DNA of 64,000 nt from Rhodothalassium salexigens DSM 2132. GTDB lineage: Bacteria; Pseudomonadota; Alphaproteobacteria; Sphingomonadales; Rhodothalassiaceae. The first letter of the stretch is position 1. Each line of letters starts with the position of its first letter. The notes under the pieces are model-generated. The model saw only the letters and a list, made by a program, of their open reading frames with translations, searched no databases and was not told where the DNA came from. The DNA is taken from NCBI RefSeq assembly GCF_004341375.1, contig NZ_SLXO01000004.1, positions 62,001 to 126,000 of the forward strand, given 5' to 3'. This document shows positions 18,789 through 27,176 of this stretch, piece after piece. Made by a program: the position numbers and the translations under genes.

Positions 18789-20837
18789 TCAGTAGCGCCA
18801 GTGGACGCCGCCCCGGATCAGCCGGCCGGCACCGGGCAGGCCCAGTTGCGGTTCGACCAGCGTGTCGAAGGCGTTGTCGACGCGCAGATAGGCGCGCAGT
18901 TGGCGCAGCGCCGGCCACCAGGTGGCCAGATCGTAGCTGACCTCCAGGTCGACCACGGTCGAGCGTTCGAGCGGCACGAACAGATCGTCGTTGGTGAACG
19001 AAAACGCCCGCCCGGTATGGTCGAGCGACGCCACGGCGCCGAGCCCCTGCGGCCCCTCATAGGCCAGTTGCAGGCGCGCACGCACCGCCGGCTTTTCGGC
19101 GATCCGCACCGGGTCGTCCGCGCTGTCCTGCTGGCGGCGCACGTGCATGCCGGTCAGGTGGCCGAGTACGCTCAGATGCTCGGTCAGTTGGGCGCGCAGG
19201 CTGGTCTCCACGCCCCACACCCGGCTGCCCTCCAGATTGATCCGCTGGCGCAGCCGGCGGCCGTCGACGGTGACGTTGCGCTGGTCGATGGTGTCGTCCA
19301 CCAGGCTCGCGAACGGCACCACCTCGACGGTCAGGAACCGGCCCTGCCATTGCGCCCCCAACTCGGCCAGCAGCGCGCGCTCGGGCTCAAGGTCGGGGTT
19401 GATCAGGAACCGGTCGATGGCCTCGCCGAACAGTTCGCGCAGGGTCGGCAGGCGCACCTTGCGCCCGGCCGAAGCGCGCAGCGTCCACTGCTCGTCGACC
19501 CGCCAGCGCGCGCCGCCGATCAGGTTATAGTCGCCGAAGCGGCCGGTATCGGGCCGGCCGCCGGTGCGCGTCGGCGTCAGCCAGTCGCCGCCGGCGCCGA
19601 GGAACAGGTCCAGGTCGGCGGTGGCGGCATAGCCATATTCGCCGCCCAGGCTGATCGAGCGTTGCCGGAACACGTCGCGCGCCGGCATCTGGCTCGGCGG
19701 TTCGCCGCCCGCGAACGCGGTGTCGCGCTGCTTGTGGGTGGCGACGAACAGTTGCGCGCTGCCGCGCAGGGTGTGGCGGCCGACCCGGTGGTCGACGGCG
19801 GTGCGCAGGCCGAGCGTCAGGTCGTCGTCGGCCTGGGTATCGGCGACGGTGTCATAGCCGGCGTCGGTGTAGCTTTCGATGGTCTGGCTGAACTTTTGCA
19901 CCCAGGCGCTGGTTTCGAGCGTGGTGGCACGGCCGACCGAGAACTCGCCGCTCAACACGCCCATGGCCAGGCGATGGTCGGGGTAGCGCCAGAACCGCAC
20001 CCGGTCGACCGCCGGGTCCACGTTGGATTCCGGCGCGATGCCGAAGCGGCTGTCGACGATCAGCGCCGATGCCGCTACCTCGCCGCCGGGCACCGCGCGC
20101 GCGGCGCGGACCAGACCGTTGACCCGGCGGCGGTCGGTATTGAGCCGGCGGTCGCTGTCGGCCGGTTGCGAGAACGCCAGGTCGGCGCCGTCGGGCAGGG
20201 GCAGGGCGTTGCGGTCGCGGATGCCGGCGCCAAGCGTGATGTCCCAGGCGCCGGCGCCGATCAGCGCGGTGGCCTCGCCGGCCCGGCTGGCCAGCGCTCC
20301 GGCCTCGCCGCGCAGGTCAAGGCGCAGGCCGTCTTCGGGCGGGGCTGCGGGCACCAGTTCGATGGTACCGCCGACCGTGTTGGGTCCGAAGCGCACCGAG
20401 GTGGGCCCCTTGGTCACGGCAATGTCGGCGAGGGCCGCGGCCGGCACCAGCCCCAGGTCGAGGCGGAAGTCCCACGGCACGGTGATCGGCGCGCCGTCGT
20501 AGAACACCGCCGTCTGCCGTTCGCCGCTGTTGCGCAGGAATACCAGCGTCTGGCCGCGCGAATTGGTGGTCACATGGGCCGCCGGCGCCAGCCGCAGCGC
20601 GTCGGCCAGCGAGCGCGGCCGGGCCTGGTCGATCTGTTCGGCGCTCAGCCGGGTCTGCGTCGCGGTGGCCGGCGCGGGGTCGATAAACCGGCCGGTGATC
20701 ACCAGTTCCTCCATCGGCGCATCGGGGACGGCAAGGGCCGGTGCGGACGCCATCAGCGCGGCGATCACAAGCAAGGGACGGCGTGTCCGGCGTGGGTGCC
20801 GGGCGGCAAAACAACGCAATTGAACCGAATGCAGCAT
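18789..20837 (-). CDS. TonB-dependent outer-membrane receptor
   Basis: This 682-residue receptor has a signal peptide (about residues 1-36), a TonB box-like MEELVITGR, and a plug domain with RSLADALRLAPAAHVTT and VTKGPTSVRFGPNTVGGTIEL. A 22-strand-type barrel follows, ending in an aromatic residue (WRY). It transports an unknown ligand, possibly a ferric siderophore given the neighbouring PepSY gene. No riboswitch or Fur box was recognised upstream. It could be energised by the TonB operon at 6.2-11.3 kb. Confidence 0.92.
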   Translation of the reverse strand: MLHSVQLRCFAARHPRRTRRPLLVIAALMASAPALAVPDAPMEELVITGRFIDPAPATATQTRLSAEQIDQARPRSLADALRLAPAAHVTTNSRGQTLVFLRNSGERQTAVFYDGAPITVPWDFRLDLGLVPAAALADIAVTKGPTSVRFGPNTVGGTIELVPAAPPEDGLRLDLRGEAGALASRAGEATALIGAGAWDITLGAGIRDRNALPLPDGADLAFSQPADSDRRLNTDRRRVNGLVRAARAVPGGEVAASALIVDSRFGIAPESNVDPAVDRVRFWRYPDHRLAMGVLSGEFSVGRATTLETSAWVQKFSQTIESYTDAGYDTVADTQADDDLTLGLRTAVDHRVGRHTLRGSAQLFVATHKQRDTAFAGGEPPSQMPARDVFRQRSISLGGEYGYAATADLDLFLGAGGDWLTPTRTGGRPDTGRFGDYNLIGGARWRVDEQWTLRASAGRKVRLPTLRELFGEAIDRFLINPDLEPERALLAELGAQWQGRFLTVEVVPFASLVDDTIDQRNVTVDGRRLRQRINLEGSRVWGVETSLRAQLTEHLSVLGHLTGMHVRRQQDSADDPVRIAEKPAVRARLQLAYEGPQGLGAVASLDHTGRAFSFTNDDLFVPLERSTVVDLEVSYDLATWWPALRQLRAYLRVDNAFDTLVEPQLGLPGAGRLIRGGVHWRY

Positions 20838-21161
20838 GAGTCCGTGGCTTGGGCGTTAGAGGGGTTGGGTATCACTCGACCGTCGTCCGGCCGCCCTGCC
20901 GGGGTCAAGAGGCCCTGTTGCGTGCGGTTTCACGGCCATTAAGGGATTGACACCTGTGCGATCTTTGGCGAAACGACTAACACCTCGGCGAATTTATCTT
21001 CTAACGCGCCGGAGGGCTGGCATTGTGCTGTTTGATGACCACCTAGGCCCTGGAAGCCGGGATCGGCGCACACCGGCTGTGTTCTCCCTGTCACACAACC
21101 CTGTCAGTTTGGCGGCTCGCACGGCCGCACGATTTTCTTAGAACGGAACAAAGAGTCGCCG
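20838..21161. other. Divergent intergenic region between receptor and glycosyltransferase genes
   Basis: This 324-base stretch has no convincing gene; a 64-codon open frame at 20947-21141 lacks protein-like composition. It must hold promoters for both flanking genes. A TTGACA hexamer at 20947-20952 has no good -10 partner at 16-18 bases. Two CTGTCA(C/G) heptamers near 21088-21107 form a direct repeat with a 6-base spacer, reminiscent of a Pho box but with the wrong spacing. Confidence 0.5.
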
Positions 21162-22490
21162 ATGACAATCGCAGCCCTCCAGCAGCCGGCGCCATACTCA
21201 GGCGTGGGCGGTGCCGCCAAAGGCCTTCGCATCGCCCTGGTATCCGGCAATTACGATTATCACAAGGACGGTGCGGCGGTGACGCTCAACCGCCTGGTGG
21301 GGCATCTGGAGGCACAAGGCGCCGAGGTGCTGGTGTTTTCGCCCACCGCCGAGCGCCCGGCGTTCGACAGCGTGGGCGAGGTGGTCTCGGTGCCGTCGGT
21401 GCCGGTGCCCGGGCGGGGCGAGTATCGTCTCGGCCTCGGCCTGACGCCGCGGGTACGCCGGCGGCTGGCGGCGTTTGCGCCCAATGTGATGCACATCGCG
21501 GCGCCCGACCTGCTGGGCTACACGGCGCTGCGCTACGGCCGGCGCCACGGCCTGCCGGTGGTGTCATCGTTCCACACTCGTTACGACACGTATCTGCAGT
21601 ATTATGGCGTTGCCGCGCTCGAAACCCTCGGCCGGCGCTATATCCGCCATTTCTACCGCTGCTGCGACCATGTCTATGTGCCGTCGGCCTGCCTGGCGCA
21701 GATCCTGCGCGAAGATGGGATCGAGGGCAATCTGCGCCTGTGGAGCCGTGGCGTCGAGTCCGCCAAGATTTCCCCCGACGCGCGCGACCTGAACTGGCGG
21801 CGCGCACAGGGCTTCGACGACGACGATGTGGTGGTGGCGTTCTGCGGTCGGTTGGTGCGCGAGAAGGGCCTCGACGCTTTTGCCGACACCGTCGACGTGC
21901 TCCAGCAGCGCGGCGTCGCCCACCGGGTGTTGGTGATCGGCGACGGGCCGGAGCGCGAGCGCCTGGCCGCGCGCTTGCCCGACGCGGTGTTCGCGGGCTT
22001 CCTGTCAGGCGCCGATTTGGCGCGCGCCTACGCCTCTGCGGACCTGTTCTTCAACCCCAGCCAAACCGAGACCTTCGGCCAGGTGACCCTGGAGGCCATG
22101 GCCTCGGGCTTGGCGTGCGTATGCGCCGACGCCACCGGCAGCCGGTCGTTGGTGCGCGCGGGCGAAACCGGCTTCCTGGCGCCGCCGCGCGATGCCGCCG
22201 CCTATGCCGACCACATTGCCCGGCTGGTGCGCGAGCCCGCCTTGCGCCGGCGCATGGGCGAGGCGAGCCGGCGCGCGGCGTGCGGCTATGACTGGCAAGC
22301 GGTCATGGACTCGATGATCGACAATTATTGGGACGTGCTCGACGCCTATCGCCGGCCGGTGCGTGCCGTGCCGGTGGCCGGTGCGCCCGGTCGGGCCGTC
22401 GTCGCGCGCGCGGCGCCCGCCACCCAGGCCCGAGCCGCCGAGGGCGTTGCCAGTCTGTCCGCGGACGCTCCGGTCGACGCGGTGCGCTAA
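21162..22490 (+). CDS. GT4-family glycosyltransferase
   Basis: This 442-residue glycosyltransferase has a GT-B fold. The N-terminal acceptor domain carries KDGAAVTLNRLVGHLEAQG, HIAAPDLLGYTALRYGRRHG and VSSFHTRYDTYLQYYG. The C-terminal donor domain carries FCGRLVREKGLDAF, VIGDGPERERL and the ETFGQVTLEAMASG motif with the E-x7-E pattern. This resembles MgtA/SqdX-type alpha-glycosyltransferases that use a nucleotide sugar to modify lipids. The C-terminal 60 residues are an Ala/Pro/Arg-rich tail. A second GT4 gene follows 71 bases downstream, so they probably work in sequence. The substrate is unknown. Confidence 0.87.
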   Translation: MTIAALQQPAPYSGVGGAAKGLRIALVSGNYDYHKDGAAVTLNRLVGHLEAQGAEVLVFSPTAERPAFDSVGEVVSVPSVPVPGRGEYRLGLGLTPRVRRRLAAFAPNVMHIAAPDLLGYTALRYGRRHGLPVVSSFHTRYDTYLQYYGVAALETLGRRYIRHFYRCCDHVYVPSACLAQILREDGIEGNLRLWSRGVESAKISPDARDLNWRRAQGFDDDDVVVAFCGRLVREKGLDAFADTVDVLQQRGVAHRVLVIGDGPERERLAARLPDAVFAGFLSGADLARAYASADLFFNPSQTETFGQVTLEAMASGLACVCADATGSRSLVRAGETGFLAPPRDAAAYADHIARLVREPALRRRMGEASRRAACGYDWQAVMDSMIDNYWDVLDAYRRPVRAVPVAGAPGRAVVARAAPATQARAAEGVASLSADAPVDAVR

Positions 22491-22561
22491 GCTTGGCGGT
22501 TGGCTGGGCGGTCGCTCGGTCCGTGTCCGCCTGATCTGTTTGTGGTTGTCGGGGATTGTCC

Positions 22562-23749
22562 ATGAAGCTCGTCGACGTGGCCGAGTTCTACAGCGAGCAG
22601 GGCGGCGGCGTGCGCACCTATATCGAGCAGAAGCTGGCCGCCTCGGCGGCGCTGGGCCACGAGACGGTGATCCTGGCGCCGGGCCCGGAAGACCGGGTCG
22701 ACGCGCGCCAAGGCGGCCGCATCGTCTGGCTCAAGAGCCCGGTCGAGCCGCTCGATCCGCGTTATCACCGCTTCAAGGACCCCGCGCCCGTCCACGCCGC
22801 GCTCGACCGCGAGGCGCCCGACATGGTCGAGGGCTCGTCGCCCTGGGCCGGCGGTCGGATCGTTGCCGATTGGCCGGGGCCGGGCCCGCGCGCCTTCTTC
22901 ATCCACCAGGACCCGGTGGCGGTCTATCCCCACACTTTTCTCGACCGGCGCTTGGGCCCCGACACGGTCGACCGGCTGTTCTTCTGGTTCTGGCGCTATC
23001 TGCGCCGGCTCAACAACCGCTACGACACCTCGATCGTGTCCGGCCAGTGGCTCGCCGACCGGCTGGCGCGCTTCGGCCTGCGCCACCTGCACGCGGTGCC
23101 GCTCGGCGTGCGTAAGGACGCCTTCTCGCCCGGTTTGCGCGACCTTGAGACCCGGCGGGAAATGCTCGCCGCCTGCGGGCTCGACGGTCGCGACGACGCG
23201 CTGCTGTTGATCTCGGTCAGCCGCCACCACCCCGAAAAGCGCATCGGCCCGATGATCGAGGCGATCGCCCGGCTCAACCGGCGGCGCCCGGTGGGGCTCT
23301 ACCTCATCGGCGATGGACCGTTTCGCAAGCGTATCGACCGGCTGGCGGCCAGGGTGCCCCAGGTCCATGTGGCCGGCTATCTGCGCGACCGGGCGGCGCT
23401 GGCGCGCGCGCTCGCCAGCGCTGATGCCATGCTCCACGGCAGCGCGGCCGAGACCTTCGGGCTGGTGCTGGCCGAGGCATTGGCGTCGGGCCTGCCCCTG
23501 GTGGTCCCCGACCGCGGCGGCGCCGCCGATCTGGCCGACGTTGCGTGCGCCGAGACCTATCGCGCCGGCGACCCGGCCGATTGTGCGGCGGCGGTGGAGC
23601 GGCTGTTGGGGCGCGACCGCGCCGAGCTGTCGGCCGCGGCGGCGCGCGCTGCCGCCCAACGGGTGCACAGCCCCGAAGAGCATTTCCGCGCCCTGTTTGC
23701 GCACTATGACACGGTGATCGCTCGCCGCCGGTCGGCCGCCGCCGCTTGA
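22562..23749 (+). CDS. GT4-family glycosyltransferase
   Basis: This 395-residue second GT4 enzyme has a GT-B fold. The N-terminus has EFYSEQGGGVRTYIEQK, and the donor-binding half has ISVSRHHPEKRIGPMI, LIGDGPFRKRI and HGSAAETFGLVLAEALASGLPLVVPD. It reads in the same direction as the preceding glycosyltransferase. The pair may assemble a glycolipid or capsule disaccharide, which is inference from adjacency. The ATG at 22562 gives the conserved start; an in-frame TTG lies six bases upstream. Confidence 0.87.
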   Translation: MKLVDVAEFYSEQGGGVRTYIEQKLAASAALGHETVILAPGPEDRVDARQGGRIVWLKSPVEPLDPRYHRFKDPAPVHAALDREAPDMVEGSSPWAGGRIVADWPGPGPRAFFIHQDPVAVYPHTFLDRRLGPDTVDRLFFWFWRYLRRLNNRYDTSIVSGQWLADRLARFGLRHLHAVPLGVRKDAFSPGLRDLETRREMLAACGLDGRDDALLLISVSRHHPEKRIGPMIEAIARLNRRRPVGLYLIGDGPFRKRIDRLAARVPQVHVAGYLRDRAALARALASADAMLHGSAAETFGLVLAEALASGLPLVVPDRGGAADLADVACAETYRAGDPADCAAAVERLLGRDRAELSAAAARAAAQRVHSPEEHFRALFAHYDTVIARRRSAAAA

Positions 23750-23759
23750 TCGACCGGGC

Positions 23760-24326
23760 TTAGCGGTTGAGGCCCCGGTCCGTGCCGGGCGTGGCGGCGG
23801 CTTGTTGTCGGGTGCAGGCGGGGAACGGCGACCGCGGTGCGAGCGGCGCTTCGGCGGCGGCGCCGGCGAGCGGTCGGCGGTCATTGCCGGCGAGCGCCAG
23901 CCCCAGGGCGGCCACGCGCACGCAATAGGCGTCGGTGCGCCGGCTGGCTGCCGACACGTCGTTGGCCAGGCCGGTTACATAGGCGTCGAGCCGGGCGCGC
24001 GCCGCGCCGTCGAAATGGCGGTCGAAGAAGCGGCTCAGGGTGGCGTTGGCGCCGTCGATCAGGGCCGCGTGCCGGGTCGCGAACCGGTTGTAGTAGGTGC
24101 GCTGGCCGAGCGCGTGGACTCCCCGGCACTGCAGCGCCCCGACCATCAATTGGGTTTGCAGATGGCGCAGTTGAAACGCCGCGGCCTCCTCGGCGCCGAC
24201 GCAGGTCTGCGCGCGCGCCGTGGTGGCGCCGGCCGCCCCCGCGGCGGTCAGCAAAACGAGCAGGCCCAACGCCCGCAAGGCGACGGCTTGGGCGGCGGCG
24301 TGACGGCGGGCGATGGCGTGGGGCAT
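23760..24326 (-). CDS. Hypothetical secreted protein
   Basis: I do not recognise the family of this 188-residue protein. It has an N-terminal signal peptide with a hydrophobic core at about residues 17-35 and a likely cleavage after TTARA. The mature part is mostly helical, with QLRHLQTQLMVGALQCRG and FATRHAALIDGANATLSRFF, and contains four cysteines that could form disulfides. It converges on the second glycosyltransferase gene with a 10-base gap. Composition suggests a periplasmic protein. Confidence 0.6.
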   Translation of the reverse strand: MPHAIARRHAAAQAVALRALGLLVLLTAAGAAGATTARAQTCVGAEEAAAFQLRHLQTQLMVGALQCRGVHALGQRTYYNRFATRHAALIDGANATLSRFFDRHFDGAARARLDAYVTGLANDVSAASRRTDAYCVRVAALGLALAGNDRRPLAGAAAEAPLAPRSPFPACTRQQAAATPGTDRGLNR

Positions 24327-24566
24327 CGGCTTGACCTCGGCGCTGGGCGTCTGCGGGGCATCGGTTCCGGGGGCGTCGGCTCGGGTCTCTCGGTACGGGT
24401 TATGTCGGCTTAGTCTTCGTCTATTCGGGGCTCCCAGGCTCCGGGGCTTCCTGGCCCGGGCTCGGCCATAGGGGCTTGACCGTCCCCCTGGCTCGCTGCC
24501 GGTCCGACCAGTCTATCGCCACGGCGCCCCCCGGCGCCAGCTATGAACGCGCTGGCGGTGGGGCGC

Positions 24567-25106
24567 TTACCGGGTCTCGGGCGCCAGCACTTCCAGCCAG
24601 GTTCTCACCCGCGCTTCGTTCTTGCCCAGGTCGGACTTGCCGTAGACCGAGCGGCTGTAGATGGCCAGCGTCGAGCGCTCGGCGCCACGCTCCAGCAACT
24701 GGATGGTCACCAGGTCGGGAAAGCGCATGCGCGGTGTCCGGGCGACGAAATGGTATTGGCGCTTTTCGGGCTCCAGCCGGCGCAGGGTCACGTCGGGCTT
24801 GCCGTCGACCCAATCGATCAGCCGTTGTTGCAGGGTGTCGATGGACACCGGATAGACCGGGACCGTCCGGTCGACGCGCGAAGCGGTGCACAGGCCCTCG
24901 GGGCAGGCCAGATAGCTGTTGCTCGCGCTCTGGCGTTCAAGCGTCGCGAAGTCGATCTCGGTCAACTCGCCGGGGCCGAACAGGTCTTCGAGCCAGGCGG
25001 TGCGGCCGGAATAGATCAGGCCGAGCAGCACGGCGCCGAGGATCAGGACGGCGACGCTCAGACCGATCACGGTCAGGCGGAAGACATCGAAGCCGGACAT
25101 GGCCAT
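24567..25106 (-). CDS. DUF1499 membrane-anchored protein
   Basis: This 179-residue protein has one N-terminal membrane helix (about residues 8-30) and a DUF1499 domain. The visible domain features are NSYLACPEGLC with two cysteines, a middle FVARTPRMRFPDLV and the C-terminal signature YSRSVYGKSDLGKNEARVRTWL. The function is unknown. It lies downstream of and in the same direction as an acyl-CoA dehydrogenase gene, with a 54-base gap. Confidence 0.8.
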   Translation of the reverse strand: MAMSGFDVFRLTVIGLSVAVLILGAVLLGLIYSGRTAWLEDLFGPGELTEIDFATLERQSASNSYLACPEGLCTASRVDRTVPVYPVSIDTLQQRLIDWVDGKPDVTLRRLEPEKRQYHFVARTPRMRFPDLVTIQLLERGAERSTLAIYSRSVYGKSDLGKNEARVRTWLEVLAPETR

Positions 25107-25160
25107 GGACGGGCTCTCCTTGGGGCTTGGGCCTGGGACGCCGGAGATGGGCGACCGTGG

Positions 25161-26357
25161 TCAGGCGGCGCGCAGCAGCATCTTGGCGAGGATATTGCGC
25201 TGGATTTCGTTCGAGCCGCCATAGATCGTGGCGGCGCGGGCGAACAGGAAGTCGCCGATGGCTTGGCGGCTGCCGTCGGGCGCCAAGTCGGGCACATTGC
25301 CGGCGCTGTCGCCGGGGGCGGGGAAGGGCAGGGCGTAGTAGCCGAGCGCCTCGACCGCCAGTTCGGTCATCTTCTGCTGCAATTCGGTGCCGCGGATCTT
25401 CAGCACCGAGGGCTCGATGCCGCGCTCGGTGCCGGTGTGCTGGGCGTCGAGATAGCGCAGTTCGGTGTATTCAAGCGCCGATACCTGGATTTCCAGATCG
25501 GCCAGGCGGTGTCGGAAGCTCGGGTCGTCGCCCAGCGTCCCGGCGCCCGCCGGCAAGGTGCGCGCCAGACGCCGCAGCAGCGCCAATTGACGCTTCTTGG
25601 TGCCGACGTCGGCGATGGTCTGGCGTTCGTGGGCAAGCAGGAACTTGGCGCACGTCCAGCCCATGCCTTCTTCGCCGACCCGGTTGGCCACCGGCACGCG
25701 CACATCCTCGAACGTCACCTGGTTGACGTGGTGGGCGCGGTCGATGGTGATGATCGGGTCGACGCTGATGCCCGGGCTGGTCATGTCCACCAGCAGAAAC
25801 GAAATGCCCTCCTGCGGCTTGGCTTCCTTCGACGTGCGCACCAGACAGAAGATCCAGTCGGCATAATGGGCGAGGGTCGTCCAGAGTTTGGTGCCGTTGA
25901 GGACATAATCATTGCCGTCGCGCTCGGCGGTCATACGCAAGGCGGCCAGGTCCGAGCCCGCGCCGGGTTCGGAATAGCCCTGCGCCCACCATACGTCGCT
26001 GGTGAGGATGCCGGGCAGGTGCTGCGCCTTCTGCTCGTCCGTGCCGAAGGTGTAGATCACCGGGCCGACCATGTTGAGGCCGAACGGGATCGGTCGCGGC
26101 GCGCCCGACAGGCCGAGCTCGGTATTGAAGATATATTGCCGGGTCGGGCCCCAGCCGCAGCCGCCATGGCGCTCGGGCCAGGCCGGCGCGATCCAGCCCC
26201 GCTCGTAAAGGATCTTTTGCCAGGACACATGGTCCTGCTTGGTCAGCTCTTCGCCGCGGCGTTGCTTGTCGGCGATCGCGGGCGGCAGCGCGTCGCGAAA
26301 GAACGCCCGCACCTCGTCGCGGAACGCCGCCTCTTCCGGGGTGAAGCTCAGGTCCAA
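25161..26357 (-). CDS. Acyl-CoA dehydrogenase family protein
   Basis: This 398-residue FAD-dependent dehydrogenase has an N-terminal helical domain (FTPEEAAFRDEVRAFFRDALP) and YSEPGAGSDLAALRM as the FAD/substrate loop. LNGTKLWTT follows in the middle domain, and the C-terminal domain ends in YGGSNEIQRNILAKMLL. It resembles the PimC/FadE-like group acting on long, branched or sterol-derived acyl-CoAs rather than short-chain enzymes. Electrons would go to EtfAB. An SCP2 lipid-binding protein is encoded upstream on the same strand, consistent with a bulky substrate. The specific substrate is not deducible. Confidence 0.88.
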   Translation of the reverse strand: MDLSFTPEEAAFRDEVRAFFRDALPPAIADKQRRGEELTKQDHVSWQKILYERGWIAPAWPERHGGCGWGPTRQYIFNTELGLSGAPRPIPFGLNMVGPVIYTFGTDEQKAQHLPGILTSDVWWAQGYSEPGAGSDLAALRMTAERDGNDYVLNGTKLWTTLAHYADWIFCLVRTSKEAKPQEGISFLLVDMTSPGISVDPIITIDRAHHVNQVTFEDVRVPVANRVGEEGMGWTCAKFLLAHERQTIADVGTKKRQLALLRRLARTLPAGAGTLGDDPSFRHRLADLEIQVSALEYTELRYLDAQHTGTERGIEPSVLKIRGTELQQKMTELAVEALGYYALPFPAPGDSAGNVPDLAPDGSRQAIGDFLFARAATIYGGSNEIQRNILAKMLLRAA

Positions 26358-26504
26358 GACTGTCCTCTTGCTGTTGCCGCCGGCGTACCGGTCGGGCTTG
26401 GGGGTGGCTTTGGGGGCCGGGCTTGGGTGTTGCGTTAGGCCGGCCTTGCTATTGGGCTGCGGGCCGGGGTTGGCGCGGGGCCTGCGTCCGGCGCGGAGCC
26501 AATC

Positions 26505-26532
26505 CGGGGCGGCGGGGATGCCGGCCGCCCCG
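26505..26532 (-). terminator. GC hairpin downstream of the SCP2 gene
   Basis: A 9-bp perfect stem (26505-26513 with 26524-26532) and 10-base loop lie about 30 bases beyond the SCP2 stop codon on the minus strand. No U-tract follows, so this is only a candidate transcript end. The 26358-26560 interval otherwise holds nothing recognisable. Confidence 0.35.
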
Positions 26533-26560
26533 TCGTGGCGAGCGTGGGCGGTTCGCCGGT

Positions 26561-26851
26561 TCAGAGCGCTCCAGCCAATTGCATCGCCGCGCCCATGTCG
26601 CCTTCCACTTGCAGCTTGCCCATCATGAAAGCGGTCTGAGCGTCCTGGGCACCGTCGAGAATGTCTTGCAGGTCGCTTTGCGCCACTTTGATGGTGCAGT
26701 CGGCGGCGGCGTCGTCATTGTCCACTTCGGGCGGATTGCCGCCGATCAGGCGAATCACGCCGGTGTCGCCCATGTCGAACTTGACGGTGGCGTTGAGCGA
26801 CGCGCCGCTGACTTTTTCGCGCACGCTGTTGGTCATGTCTTCAAGGCTCAT
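26561..26851 (-). CDS. SCP2 sterol-carrier domain protein
   Basis: This 96-residue stand-alone SCP2 domain shows VKFDMGDTGVIRLIGG, then DCTIKVAQSDLQDILDG and AFMMGKLQVEGDMGAAMQLAGAL, the typical order of the lipid-binding fold. It is thought to bind acyl-CoA or other lipids in the cytoplasm. The ATG at 26851 has a strong GGAGGAGAG ribosome binding site; an open frame extends upstream to 27103 but its sequence is not protein-like. Expression with the downstream acyl-CoA dehydrogenase is possible but the gap is about 200 bases. Confidence 0.85.
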   Translation of the reverse strand: MSLEDMTNSVREKVSGASLNATVKFDMGDTGVIRLIGGNPPEVDNDDAAADCTIKVAQSDLQDILDGAQDAQTAFMMGKLQVEGDMGAAMQLAGAL

Positions 26852-27176
26852 GGGGCCCTCTCCTCCCGCTTTGCGATGGTTCCGCAGGGCTTGGACGCTA
26901 GCATGGCGCTTCGGGGGCAGCCAGTGTTTTTCAGGCGCACCGGGGCTGCACGCGGGGGTGGTGGAGACGACGCCGGGGCGCCGGGAATGCGGCGCGGCGA
27001 CGCGCTTTGGCCGCGGCTTTGGCCGGCCAACCGATCGCTTTAGGGGGGTGTCGGGGCGGGCCAAATCCTGTAGATCGAGCGGCAAGCGATCCCCGCTGCT
27101 CATTCGCGTGATGGAGAGTGTCGACCATGTTGTCCAGCCCGACCGTTTTCGCCGCCCAGTACCCCGAGCCGTCGGT
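26852..27176. other. Divergent intergenic region, no gene seen
   Basis: About 325 GC-rich bases separate the divergent SCP2 and HAD-hydrolase genes. I see no RNA gene, repeat or convincing promoter. If the HAD protein started at the ATG at 27111 the region would be 66 bases shorter. Confidence 0.5.

Noticed and set aside
20838-21000. A cobalamin riboswitch or Fur box upstream of the TonB-dependent receptor
   Set aside because: I looked on the minus strand for the B12-box pattern and for AT-rich Fur palindromes and found no convincing match, so the receptor's ligand is left open.
20947-21141. A 64-codon open frame between the receptor and glycosyltransferase genes
   Set aside because: It has no ribosome binding site, an Arg-rich non-protein-like sequence and overlaps the region expected to hold promoters.
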